From Perkinsela sp. pyNocScin1 (lineage: Eukaryota > Euglenozoa > Kinetoplastea > Prokinetoplastida > Perkinselidae), in NCBI GenBank assembly GCA_964019655.1, contig CAXHTR010000004.1:496001-560000 (forward strand): DNA of 64,000 nucleotides, in the 5' to 3' direction. The notes beneath the pieces are model-generated. The model was not told where the DNA came from, ran no database searches, and saw only the letters and a program-made list of their open reading frames with translations. Of the stretch, positions 50,522 to 60,479 are shown piece by piece. Positions within the stretch are counted from its first letter, which is position 1, and every line of letters starts with the position of its first letter. A program made the position numbers and the translations under genes.

Positions 50522-51949
50522 TCACTGTGGTGCGTTCACATAAAACCTGCACGATTCTAAGTTTCTGCTGTTGATTTTTAGCTTCCGATGGATGTGAAGC
50601 AGCCGAATCTTCGTTCCCTGTACCCACAGATCCTCGAGCATTCGTGGGAGAGCGTCGATGTATACATCTCCCGAGATATTGGTTTCCCTGAGGTCAAGCT
50701 TTGTCAGCTGCTCGGGGAGCTGCGCAAAGGACACAGCCCCTGCGAAATGATTCTGGTTGAGGAGAAGCACAGACAGTGATGCCGGGAGGCCTGTCAACCT
50801 GGGTGCGCCTGAGAGCTTATTATCCCTAGCGTCGAAAACTCGCATATTCGGCGGCATTTCGTCGAGATCCAGAACCCCTGAAAATTCATTACTCTCGATA
50901 GAAAGGGTGTGCATGGTGCGGGGTAACGACTTAAGCTGCACAGAGCCGCTTAGCGCATTACAGTCGATTGTGACTTCAGCGATGGCGCCGGGGAGTGCGG
51001 CGAATTCGAATGTCCCCGAGAGCTCATTGTCACCAAGGCTAAGCGTTCGCACCATCCGCGGAATCCCTGCAACGTCAACTGTACCCTCCAGATGGTTCGA
51101 TGCGAGGTAAATAGTGGTTGCCGCTACAGGTAGCGCTGTGACGTCCAGATCCCCGGTAAACGCGTTTTCGAAGCAATTGAAAAATGTGAGCGCCGTTTCA
51201 TTCCGCCGAAGGCGCAAACTCCCTGAGAAAATGTTCGTTCCAATATTCAGTGTATTCAGCGAGCGGGGAATTTTTTCCAGGTAAAGATTACCCGTGAGAT
51301 GATTTCCATTTACCAGCAGCGTGTGCAATCCTTCTGGGAGCGCATCGAGCTTTATACCACCACAAAACTGATTGCATGCCAGGTTGACCTTGTGCAGCGC
51401 ACGCGGTAGGCTCGTCAGGTCCATTTCCCCTTTCAAACGATTAAATTGCATCTGTAGCTCCTCAAGCACCGCTGGGAGCGACGTCAAGTCGAAGCTCCCT
51501 GTAAATTTATTTTCGAAGAGCCATAGGAGCTCGAGTGTGTCAGGGAGTCCAGCTGTATCGAGCGTCCCCTTAAGCTTGTTCCTGTTGAGAAAGAGGCATT
51601 GCAGGCCACGGGGTAAGTCGTGCGTGTTCATTGTGCCTGTAAGCTCTTCGCGCTCAATGCTGAGAAATGTTACTGTTTCTGGTAAAAAGCGGATGTTCAG
51701 CGAGCCACCAATGACTTCACCCTCCGGAAGAATACCAACTTCAAATTGACGCACAACGCCATGTTCAAAAGTGACTGTTTCCCAGTCGTTGTAGTCGGTG
51801 TAGTTGCCGTTTTCGTCCTGAAATAAATTTTTGTTCTTGAAGCCCTCGACGAACATCTCCATGAGCGTCTGCTCGGAGAGTAGGGAAGGGTCGAGGCGGC
51901 TGAGGTCTCGATCGTCAGCGGCGAGGCAGAAAGAAGCTGGATAGAGCAT
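50522..51949 (-). CDS. Large secreted LRR protein (about 16 repeats)
   Basis: The protein has 475 residues from the ATG at 51949 (leader MLYPASFCLAA, then DDRDLSRLDPSLLSEQTLMEMFVEGF). The frame extends 40 codons further upstream but that part is not conserved. The cap YNDWETVTFEHGVV lacks cysteines. About 16 LRRs follow, and the C-terminus is basic and unlike the tag (LKINSRNLESCRF). It belongs with the long genes at 10.3, 20.2 and 43.6 kb. Confidence 0.89.
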   Translation of the reverse strand: MLYPASFCLAADDRDLSRLDPSLLSEQTLMEMFVEGFKNKNLFQDENGNYTDYNDWETVTFEHGVVRQFEVGILPEGEVIGGSLNIRFLPETVTFLSIEREELTGTMNTHDLPRGLQCLFLNRNKLKGTLDTAGLPDTLELLWLFENKFTGSFDLTSLPAVLEELQMQFNRLKGEMDLTSLPRALHKVNLACNQFCGGIKLDALPEGLHTLLVNGNHLTGNLYLEKIPRSLNTLNIGTNIFSGSLRLRRNETALTFFNCFENAFTGDLDVTALPVAATTIYLASNHLEGTVDVAGIPRMVRTLSLGDNELSGTFEFAALPGAIAEVTIDCNALSGSVQLKSLPRTMHTLSIESNEFSGVLDLDEMPPNMRVFDARDNKLSGAPRLTGLPASLSVLLLNQNHFAGAVSFAQLPEQLTKLDLRETNISGDVYIDALPRMLEDLWVQGTKIRLLHIHRKLKINSRNLESCRFYVNAPQ

Positions 51950-52195
51950 AATTTTGGTATGAATATGAATGGAATATGAAGTACAGCGAAGAGATTGATG
52001 CATATCACAACACAAGAAAGAACAAGCAGTAGGTTCAAAAAAGAAAGCATACAGCATCTCGCAATGCATTCGGACATAGAGTTTGAATCACGCAGAGTTG
52101 CTCAGTTTCATCCGAAAGCACAGTTAACTCGATGTGTTTGGAATCTTCCCTGAAAGTATCGTTTACCCTTTTATAGCTCTTGAAATCAAACTTTA

Positions 52196-53005
52196 GACGC
52201 GCTCGATAATTTCCAATGTGTTCCCATTTTCATCGGGTGCACCGTCTGGAAACTCGCTGTAATGCACCTGAAGCGTCGGCCGGGTGTTTCGGAGGTCCAG
52301 CACCCAGTGCGAGGTCTATACTCCCTGTAAACGCGTTCCGCTCATTTCCGAATTCCATAGGCAGGGCGGAAGCTTTTCGAGCGACACTGTCCCTTCAAAA
52401 TTATTGAAGCCAAGCCGCAGGTGCTCAATCATCTGACTTAAGTGGTCAAGTTCTATTGTCCCCGAAAGTTTTGTGTACCGGATTTCAAGCCGATTCAGAT
52501 CGGGTGGCGGCTGGGTTAAGTCAGCAGCTCCACAGAAATCACACTTTGTGCTCGACCACTCATTCCCTTCAACGATGAGCTCGACCAGCGATTTCGGCAA
52601 GACTTTCAAGTCAATGGTGCCAGTAAACAAACCGTTCATAATTGTCAGGGATCGCAAACGGCTTGGGAGTGAACCAAAGTCAAGTGTACACTGGCAGCGA
52701 GCCCCATCGAGATGGAGCGCTTCGAGCGTCTGCGGAAGGTACCGAAACTCGAATGTGCCACACAGCAAGTGAACAGGCACGCGAGACCAGCTATCCCAGC
52801 ATATGTCTTCGAGGTCACCGTCTTCAGTGAGCGTTAGACCGTTCCAGGACTGCAATGGGGAAAAGCCACCGTTATCGTCCTGAAAATGCGCTTGAAATTC
52901 TTCAGAAAGGTTTCCGACGAGAAGCTCCATCAAGTGTTGATGGCTCAGCATGGACGGATCAAAGCGGCTGGGTGCTGCGTCAGCTTGGAGCAGAAATGGG
53001 GTCAT
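52196..53005 (-). pseudogene. LRR gene with two frameshifts near its C-terminus
   Basis: From the ATG at 53005 (leader MTPFLLQA, then DAAPSRFDPSMLSHQHLMELLVGNL) a normal member is encoded, with cap LQSWNGLTLTEDGDL and repeats of the GTFEFRYLP type, up to WNSEMSG near 52,350. Another frame then supplies NAFTGSIDLALGAG, and a third supplies RPTLQVHYSEFPDG and the tail PDENGNTLEIIERV ending at TAA 52196. The uninterrupted frame stops early at 52316. The missing bases lie near 52,345 and 52,300. It is probably a pseudogene, or a truncated functional copy. Confidence 0.73.
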
Positions 53006-53574
53006 TTGAATGCTAAAATCAGATCTCAATGGCAGAAACGGACATAATTCAAGACGGCATCGCTCAAAAGACTGTGCGTATAGAAAAAATTACTCGAAAT
53101 GTAATCAAGTGATCTCGTGGTCTTTTGCACAAGTCTTGGACTATAAGCGTACCTCTGCATATTAATTCATATCAATGCGGAAGATGCATCACTCATCCGG
53201 TTAGCTCAGCACGCCCATTTATATCGTTGTTCTCGAAGTTAAAACCACCAAAAGTCGCGTGAATGGGATCAGCGGCTCTAGAATAAACGTTGTTTCACGC
53301 GCTAGCGTCTTCAGTGTGTGCAACATGGAGCTCTATCTGATCTTGCAAACGCTCAAAAACTTTTGTGCGCATACATTGACCGTTTTTCCGAAGAAATGTG
53401 CAGAATAGGGCCTACGTAAACAGAGCCCGAGTTTGCCGACCGCTGCATTTGAATACTATATCGTTTCAGACATGAAATGAGCAGTTCTCTGCTGTGAATG
53501 AGGGGGGTGTATGCCTCAGTATCACATTTCTATGTTTTTTATCACTATTTCTGATCTTTCTATCACTTTCCCCA
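53006..53574. other. Intergenic, no gene seen
   Basis: These 569 bp include a pyrimidine-rich stretch (about 53,540-53,585) next to the end of the next gene and no other recognised feature. Confidence 0.45.
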
Positions 53575-54405
53575 TCAACCAATCCACTCATCCGCACGCG
53601 CATGCGGCTTGCCATTCTCATCAAACACACCACACACAATCATCCTCCGAAAATTCAGACGGAAATCTACCGCATTCGCCGGGACCACCATGCTCCCTTC
53701 AAAATTGTTGTCACTAGCACCAATAAATATCGGCGCAGATCGCTTGCTCAGGTCCACGCTTCCTGCAAACGCATTGCCTTCAATATGGAGCTCCTCGAGC
53801 GTTTCGGGTAAGGATTCGAGCAAAATAGTCCCCGAAAGGTTGTTATGATCGAGAGAGAGTCTCTTCAGTGATTCTGGTAGTGCACTGATATCGATGGAGC
53901 CGCTCAGTTTGTTATAGCTAATGCTGATATTCTTGATATTTGAAGGCAAAGCCGTCAAATTAATCGTCCCTTCGAAAATATTGACCCAAACGTCGAATGA
54001 GATGAGTGCTGGCGGGAGGCTCGTCATGTCGAGAGTGCCAAAGTGTGCCTGACGTTGTGCAATAAAATGCTGAAGTCCCCGTGGCAGGTCAGCAGTTTCC
54101 AAAGACGATCGAATCGCGCGTTGACCGATTTGCACAAGAAAGATTATCGTCCTTGGTGGCATAAATTGGTATGCAAGTGACCCTTCGAGGTGCATACTGA
54201 TCCAACCTATTTCGATATCGTCGCTTTCACACGTAAAACCAGGCCAATCTTCGATATCAAGGTAGTTGCCTTGGTCATCTTGAAAATTTTTTTTCGACTC
54301 GGCTGTGAGTCCTTCGATAAACATTTCCACGAGTGCCTGTGTGGACATGCTGCTGTAGTTGAGCCGGCCAAGGGCAGGATCGACGCACACAGTTAAATGA
54401 AGCAT
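53575..54405 (-). CDS. Secreted LRR protein, class A
   Basis: The protein has 276 residues: leader MLHLTVCV, then DPALGRLNYSSMSTQALVEMFIEGL. The cap IEDWPGFTCESDDIEI keeps one cysteine. Seven LRRs follow (LPSNIKNISISYNKLSG, LPESLKRLSLDHNNLSG) and the tail is VFDENGKPHARAD. A long pyrimidine-rich tract precedes the ATG. Confidence 0.88.
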   Translation of the reverse strand: MLHLTVCVDPALGRLNYSSMSTQALVEMFIEGLTAESKKNFQDDQGNYLDIEDWPGFTCESDDIEIGWISMHLEGSLAYQFMPPRTIIFLVQIGQRAIRSSLETADLPRGLQHFIAQRQAHFGTLDMTSLPPALISFDVWVNIFEGTINLTALPSNIKNISISYNKLSGSIDISALPESLKRLSLDHNNLSGTILLESLPETLEELHIEGNAFAGSVDLSKRSAPIFIGASDNNFEGSMVVPANAVDFRLNFRRMIVCGVFDENGKPHARADEWIG

Positions 54406-54526
54406 CGTTGTATGGAAAGAAAGAGAAAAACAAAAAACTCTGTGGGTTTTATGCGTGTCGCTGATGAATTTCTATCATTCGTGCGAGCAATCGATTTTTA
54501 TAATGGTGAGGCCAAGACGATGTAAT

Positions 54527-54739
54527 TCAGAATTCGAACGATATTTCCCCCCTTTGCAATATCTTCAAAGTTGCTGTGACTGTCCGTGAATTGCGAACGG
54601 TGGCATGTGCCCTGGAAAAGATCCTGAGCAGTGCTCGGTTGCTCAGGATCTCCGGGCCTAGGCGACTGAGGTCACTAAAATCTGATGATAGCGAAGCGCT
54701 TGTGTGCATTACAGCGCAAAGGAAAGTTTTTGATGGCAT
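54527..54739 (-). pseudogene. LRR gene relic (head only)
   Basis: A 70-residue frame retains a head like other members (SLSSDFSDLSRLGPEILSNRALLRIFS) and then degenerates into a short unrelated end. There is no cap, repeat or tail. It resembles the SRLDPxLLSxQ heads of the large genes at 43.6 and 50.5 kb, so it is the stump of a deleted copy. Confidence 0.6.
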
Positions 54740-54776
54740 GAATGTTGAATTTCCCGAGCCTGTGACATTCTTGCCT

Positions 54777-55370
54777 TCAACTTTTCTTCAATCTGATGAG
54801 ATGAGGCTTTGGCATTTCATCCGCTGCGATATACACTCGTTTCTTACGTTTCGACGAAATTTTTATTCGCGCGAGTGTTCCTGGGAGTGCGTCAACAGCA
54901 CCGACAACAGTCGAAATCGAGGTGCGATGTAGGTCGAGAGTTCTCAGATGCGCCGGAAGTCCTACTAGGACAATTGTTCCGTAGATTGGGTTAGAGGAGG
55001 CATCAAAGTGCTCCATGCGTGCCGGAAGACTTGGCAAGTCAATACTATTCCAGATACCACAGCTTAAAGCTTCGAATCGCTCGAGCGTTTTTGGAAGTAA
55101 ACGCGTTCGAAAGCCGACCGCAAGGGCCAGAAGAGCTCGAAAATCTTGGAGCATTGGCGGCAGCCAGCGCAGGTCAATTTTCCGGTCAGTTTCTTCTTCG
55201 GTTCTCAAGTGATCAATGCTTTTCACTATACCGCTGACACAAGTGACCGACGGAAACTTACAGCATTCACCTTCATACACATCGCGAAAGGCTTTCGAAG
55301 TGCAGAGCTGTTGATATTTGAGAAGAGCATCTGTGTCGCCTTGGCATACCGTAGTGATGAGGAATGCCAC
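54777..55370 (-). pseudogene. Short LRR gene without an in-frame ATG, MITE just upstream
   Basis: The frame encodes a hydrophobic leader (VAFLITTVCQ), the segment DTDALLKYQQLC, the cap-like CCKFPSVTCVSG and about four repeats (LPARMEHFDASSNPIYG). It has only a GTG at 55370, and the same frame meets TAG at about 55,391 with no ATG between. A 143-bp MITE begins 25 bp further upstream. Either the start was lost with the insertion or an indel separates it from an upstream ATG in another frame. I call it a probable pseudogene. Confidence 0.6.
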
Positions 55371-55394
55371 GAGAAGATGAAGCCTGAACTAATG

Positions 55395-55553
55395 GTATAA
55401 AACAGGGTTTCAGTAGAGGGGGAAATTTCCCCCTGTGGGGGAAAAGCACCTTTCAAAAGTTCCTGGATGACGGTCCAATAAGCATTGAGAGAAATACGGT
55501 AGGGGGAAAAGGGAGTCTTAGTTTTGAAAAAATACTGAAACCCTGGTATAAAA
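55395..55553 (+). mobile_element. Short hAT-type MITE (143 bp plus 8-bp target duplications)
   Basis: The element spans 55403-55545, between perfect 8-bp direct repeats GTATAAAA (55395-55402 and 55546-55553). Its ends, CAGGGTTTCAGTA and TACTGAAACCCTG, are a perfect 13-bp inverted repeat. The interior contains a GGGGGAAATTTCCCCC palindrome and no reading frame of note. It is unrelated internally to the long MITEs but shares the CAGG start, the 8-bp duplication and a target with TA in the middle. Confidence 0.88.
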
Positions 55554-55902
55554 GATAAAGATACCCACTGCATGAGGGTGACTTTCACATGAAGATGAGT
55601 GAACGAGGATTTCTGTGACTTTGAGCTTCTTTGGAAAGTTAGAATTCTTAAAATTTCCTGTACTCAGCAAGTACATGGAAATCTACTCCTAAGTTTCTCG
55701 CTCCATCCATACCAGGCACAAGGGGCGAAAGCCTCTTTGATTTTTCTCGAGAAACTTTGCGTCACCTGATAGTTAAATCATTAGCTGTCATTACGTTTGA
55801 TTGAGAAAGAATAGGATTCCGTAGGGGCTGAAATGGATACGATGTGGTCATGTAACTCTGGACCTTTCAAGAATTTTGAATGTATGGCCCATTATTTCTC
55901 GG
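55554..55902. other. Intergenic, no gene seen
   Basis: These 349 bp upstream of the short MITE hold no recognised motif apart from a small AGGGGCGAAAGCCTCT hairpin near 55,719. Confidence 0.4.
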
Positions 55903-56778
55903 CTATTTTGGCGGGGACATCAATATATGTAGTTTACGGGGGTGAATAGATCCGCTCTCCGTGACAACTTCAGTTTTTTTATTTCCATTGAGCTTGGCAT
56001 GTAAGTACAAACCATCCGAGATCACAGCTTTCCCTTCAAAAGAGTTGTATGATGCGATAATCTTGACTGCATCTCCCGCTTCCCGAACGTGCAGAACAAA
56101 ACTTCCTGAGAATGAGTTCCGAGATATATCAAGCTCATGCAGAGAGGCAGGAAGACTCGCAAAACAAAGTTCACCCGAGAGCTGGTTCCTGGAGAGCAAG
56201 AGCTGAACAAGCGATGCGAGAAGTGTGTCGAGTGAAATACTCCCGTCAAAGCGATTCCTATATAGCCATAAAAGCTCTAGCTTATTCGGTAATGTCCGTA
56301 AATCACATGACCCCTCAAATTTGTTGCTTGCAATTTGGCAGATGACAAGTTTTGGGGGCAATTTAGCTTAGTCTACTGTGCCATCAAGGGATTGATTCAG
56401 AATATTCAGGGTTTCAAGTACTATTGGAAGTTTATCAGTAAGAAGTTTCCCACGCAATTTTTTGTATCCACCTTCAGTGCTACCAATACAGAAAACTCGC
56501 ATCATGGGTAGAATAAACTCTAGTGCAACTGTTCCAAGTGCAGCGAATGAGTGCCTGGCTATGGAAAACACCCTGCCATCTGTATCACATGTGAAACCGT
56601 ACATTTCACAGAAGTCCTTGTACGACCCATGATCATCAACAAATCTGTACTGCTCCTTAAAATTCTTTTGAACCCCGTCAAATAGCATTTCGAGGAGCGT
56701 CTGATCAGAAAGAGAGTCATAATCTAGACGACCAAGCGCGGGGTCCATACAAAGAATGGAGCATTGTAAGAGATACAA
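55903..56778 (-). pseudogene. LRR gene with an in-frame TAA and a damaged start
   Basis: The head reads DPALGRLDYDSLSDQTLLEMLFDG with cap FCEMYGFTCDTDGRV, but the leader frame begins only at TTG. An ATG at about 56,763 is out of frame with it, so one indel probably lies in the leader, although an internal ATG immediately before DPALGR is in frame. A TAA at 56368-56370 interrupts after SLDGTVD. The same frame continues AKLPPKLVICQIASNKFEG through the remaining repeats to VVTESGSIHPRK, the tail tag, at 55903. It is the last gene of the minus-strand array. Confidence 0.75.
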
Positions 56779-57659
56779 GTGATAAATTAATTGATAAATC
56801 CAGCTCTAAGATCCTCGAAGGGATCCTCAAATATTTCGACTATTTGAAGTTGATGTGCTTATTTTTGGACTTCAAACTAACACATATGACGCTTGTTTTG
56901 TAAGCTATTTGGAGTAAGCACATCACTATCCGCTATGTAAAGTAGAAACATGAAAATCCTCTTTCATATGAATTTTTAACGACACCAATCCTTACAATTT
57001 GTGATGAAACTTCACAAAGCAGTCTAGAATTACTAAATACGCAATCGTGTGATTATTCACTATTTTGGTCCCGCATGCGACAATTCACTTTCATTGCTGT
57101 ACTGCAACACTTGTTTGAAGCGTATAGCTAATCTGTTTCATATTGCATTAGATATGTACAGTCCGATATCAATCATAATTCCGTCTCACTACGGGATTAA
57201 CCCTGTGACGGAAAATGATGCAAGAAACTCGCTCAACTACATTGAGGCTCTACAACATTTTGTAATTTCCATCCCGTTCTATGAGATTTTAAGTTCCCTC
57301 TCTTTTTTCTTTCATGCGCTTATTCAATACCGGAAAGATTCATTGAGAAAGTGAAATATCGATTGACCAAATATCGCCACGCCGCTTGAAGTGCGAAGTT
57401 GAAGTCTAAAAAGGCTGGAATTACCCGTGAATAGCCAATGAGCTACGAGAATAGAATAATATTCTGATTCCCAAGGGTTACATGAATGGGAAAAGGTTCA
57501 CCAATGGTCCACATCGCTTTGCAGTAAGACTTTCTTTGTAGAGGAATGTGTCTATTATTCGGGTCCCCGAGAATCATTGCTAAATCATTGAGTCAAAACT
57601 AAGAGCTCTCGAGAATTATTCTAAAATCCCCGAGTTTCGGTATTTGATAAACTCGCTAT
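56779..57659. other. Divergent strand-switch region, left part
   Basis: These 881 bp lie between the minus-strand array and a repeat element. An open frame at 57049-57354 begins at GTG and shows no recognised motif. If transcription starts between the two clusters, initiation signals should lie in 56.8-60.5 kb, but I see no specific promoter motif. Confidence 0.4.
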
Positions 57660-58566
57660 CCCGCGAGGAAAAAATTATTGCAACAAATTTTTTGTCCCAG
57701 CCAAACTCCGAAAAAACTGTTGCAATAAAAAGTATCTTCCCTCGTTGCAATAAAAAGTATCGTAAAAAATTTGTTGCAATAATTTTTATACCACTTTTTT
57801 TCATAGGGCCAAGCACCGGGCGTAGCCCGGGGCGTCCAACGGCCACTGAGACGGAAGGAAAGAAAGGGAAAAGCCTAGGCCCAAGCACCGGGCGTAGCCC
57901 GGGGCGTCCGACGGCCACTGAGACGGAAGGAAAGAAAGGGAAAAGCCTAGGCCCAAGCACCGGGCGTAGCCCGGGGCGTCCAACGGCCACTGAGACGGAA
58001 GGAAAGAAAGGGAAAAGCCTAGGCCCAAGCACCGGGCGTAGCCCGGGGCGTCCAACGGCCACTGAGACGGAAGGAAAGAAAGGGAAAAGCCTAGGCCCAA
58101 GCACCGGGCATAGCCCGGGGCATCCAACGCCTGCTGCACTCGGTGTTCATTGTAATCTAGCATATTCTAAAAGTTAAACCATGAGGTTCCTCAGCCTTTA
58201 GTGAGGGTAGAAGAAAAGAGGCCAATCGACGGGCGTAGCCCGGAGGCACAAATCCGAAGGCGGGGCCCGGGGCCGGGACGGCCCCGAAGTCAATACATGA
58301 GATACCTTCACCTGTGAAGTGGAACACTGATTGGGTCAAAAAAAGTGTGTTCCACTTCCGGAGTGAACGTCCAACCATTGCAACTGTAAAAAAGCAAAAG
58401 ATATCATCGATATCTGAGGTATTGTTGCAATTAAAAGTATCCTCGCTTGTTGCAATAAAAAGTATCCTGGAAATTCTGTTGCAATAATTTTTATCCCATT
58501 TTTCTGACTTTTTCTCTTGTTGCAATAAAAAGTATCTTCCCGTTGCAATAATAAGTTGCCTGCGGG
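57660..58566. mobile_element. Putative non-autonomous element with GTTGCAATAA repeats
   Basis: The left end (CCCGCGAGG followed by TATTGCAAC, 57660-57684) and the right end (the complement of CCCGCAGG followed by TATTGCAAC, 58542-58566) form an imperfect inverted repeat of about 25 bp. Both flanks carry several direct copies of GTTGCAATAAAAAGTATC (left 57,719-57,800, right 58,430-58,550). Inside lie a 72-bp tandem repeat and a strong hairpin with arms AAGTGGAACAC and GTGTTCCACTT (58,317-58,360). A TAT flanks each side, but no longer target duplication is clear, so the superfamily is unassigned. Confidence 0.5.
57811..58130. repeat. 72-bp tandem repeat, four full copies and part of a fifth
   Basis: Units start at 57811, 57883, 57955 and 58027, and a partial, diverged unit starts at 58099. 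The full copies are almost identical. Each starts AAGCACCGGGCGTAGCCCGG, a perfect hairpin (CCGGGC/GCCCGG), followed by a purine-rich stretch. Because 72 is a multiple of three, stop-free frames run through the array on both strands, which explains the long open frames here without implying a protein. Confidence 0.9.
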
Positions 58567-59428
58567 TATCTCTTCATGGACATTGCATGAATTTCGGGTA
58601 AACCGGCAAACATCGGGCTCGACTGCAGAAGCTCCCTTGGAGCACCACGACGATACTCATATGGAATTCCTGGACTTCAAGATCTACAGTTATGGAGGCT
58701 GAGCAGGATCATGGAGACAATCATATCATAGAGGATTTTCTTCTAGGTAAAGATTGTCTTCTTGCAATTCTTACCGTATCTTTACACTATTCTTTAAAAT
58801 TAAGAATGTCTGTCCCGAGGAGCTAGCACTGAATTATAGCAGAATTGAAATTGCTGAAGATTGCTTGTAGCTATCTTTCCCCTAGACGCAATAGAAAACT
58901 AGATAAAAAATTAAGGATGGACCGAACTGCCAATATGTAAACTTCATTTTATGCACCGTCAATCCTAGTTTCCGTATGCAGTCAATCATTCATTTCCAAA
59001 AATATTCAGGACGTAATACTTTCTGCAGATACTGTAGGAGTTCAGCAGCGATAAGTTCTTTTCTCCTTCTTTTTTCTTGTCAAACAAGTTACCTTTGAGT
59101 AGCTCAAAACATGAAAGCGTCCAGATCTATTATAAGATCTCAGTCAAGATCTAATATGCAGTGCTCATGTTCAGAACACTTAGCACCACAGAGAGAGACT
59201 TCCTGCATCACAGTATTCTTGATATTCTTATTATGGGAGAAAGTCCTAGAAACTACCTAGCTGCTCATTAAAGATATACAGCGAAAAAATCTATAAGTGA
59301 GATATCTATGTAAAATAAAGCGTATACTAGTAGCTTTTTTTGCAGGTGGCTGATGCACACAGAGTTTCCGATTTATTCTTTAAAAGTAAGGTCGTGATAC
59401 TTTTCTATTTTCCCTCGTGATAGCAAAA
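58567..59428. other. Divergent strand-switch region, right part
   Basis: These 862 bp between the GTTGCAATAA element and the MITE hold no recognised gene, RNA or repeat. Confidence 0.45.
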
Positions 59429-60175
59429 AACTAGACCAGGCCTTCTTAAAAGTGTAGGAAGTGTAGGACGGTGTAGGAAAAATAGGTGAAAATTAAGGCG
59501 ATTACGGAGTGGTGTAGGAAAATGAAATTTTTAGTCCATTTTTCCTACACCAGCAGGAGCCGGTGTAGGAAAAGGTGACCGCCAACTATGGATTAACTTT
59601 CACAGAGAAATATACAAAAAAGTCTTTTCAAACCTTGCAATTTCGAGCTTCAAAATTTCGGCGCCTCGGCCCTTCGGGCCTCGGCATTTCCTTTCATGGT
59701 GTAGTTTGCGAAGAATTATGCGTCGTGGACAACTTACCAATATCGAATACCAGTCTTTCATTGTACACGTTAAATAAAGTCAGAATCGAAGCACAAGCTC
59801 AAAAAGTTAGATATTTTGTTTTGCTATCGCAATGTTTTCTTATGAAACAGTACATCCTGCTGTCTGGCGAATTTAAGATTGCTGTCACCAACGAATGATG
59901 TTATGAACACTGAGAAGCTTTGGAAAATGAATCTTATTTGCTCAAGTTGAAATGAAAGTTCAAAAATCGCAATAAACCCCACTTTCTTTTGCACTGTAAT
60001 GCTCTCATAGTGGCCCTGCTTGAAAAGCAGGGCCGTTGCCGTCCCGTCCCGAAGGGGCGCGACGGCAAATTTTTGCATGCGCCTTTCCTTGTGAAAAGTG
60101 GTGTAGGAAATCGAGATGGCTTCCTACACGTGGTGTAGGAAACCGGATTTTGACCGCAGAACCCCTGAACTAGAC
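59429..60175 (-). mobile_element. hAT-type MITE, copy 3 (731 bp, inverted relative to copy 2)
   Basis: The element spans 59437-60167 between perfect direct repeats AACTAGAC (59429-59436 and 60168-60175). Its ends are CAGGCCTTCT and AGAACCCCTG. It is the reverse complement of the copy at 5318-6118 with few substitutions; it has one copy of the roughly 34-bp unit duplicated there and lacks about 38 bp present near 5,697-5,740. The same CCTACACC subterminal arrays and hairpins occur. It encodes no transposase. The high similarity implies recent movement. Confidence 0.87.
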
Positions 60176-60479
60176 CATGCACTAGTAGGCTTCATTTGTT
60201 AGCAGCGACGGAGATGAATAAGAACCATGAGAGAGAATTATGACGAAGTTGAGGACTGCTCTACGGCCAAAACACGAGTAATCTCCTTTGACACTGAGTT
60301 ATGCACTTGTCTCTCAAATATTCGATTGATGTGCTTAGAAAAGATTACGACTATCTCTATTTGATATTTTCACAGTATGCTCACTAGAGAAATCTGTGCG
60401 GTCTTAGTTTCTTTTTATGCCGGAATTGGATTGCTATCGATGTGCTGTTGTTCGTCTCAAAAGTTTTTTTTAGTAACGA
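60176..60479. other. Intergenic upstream of the plus-strand cluster
   Basis: These 304 bp between the MITE and the first plus-strand gene show no recognised promoter motif. Confidence 0.4.

Noticed and set aside
57049-57354. A 101-codon frame in the strand-switch region
   Set aside because: It begins at GTG, lies in AT-rich sequence, and shows no motif or family resemblance.
57616-58177. Overlapping 160-180 codon open frames on both strands of the 72-bp repeat
   Set aside because: They exist because the unit length is a multiple of three. Low-complexity repeats of this sort in both orientations argue against a protein.
59575-59898. A 107-codon frame inside the third MITE copy
   Set aside because: It covers subterminal repeats and hairpin sequence of a non-coding element and is not conserved as a frame in the other copy.
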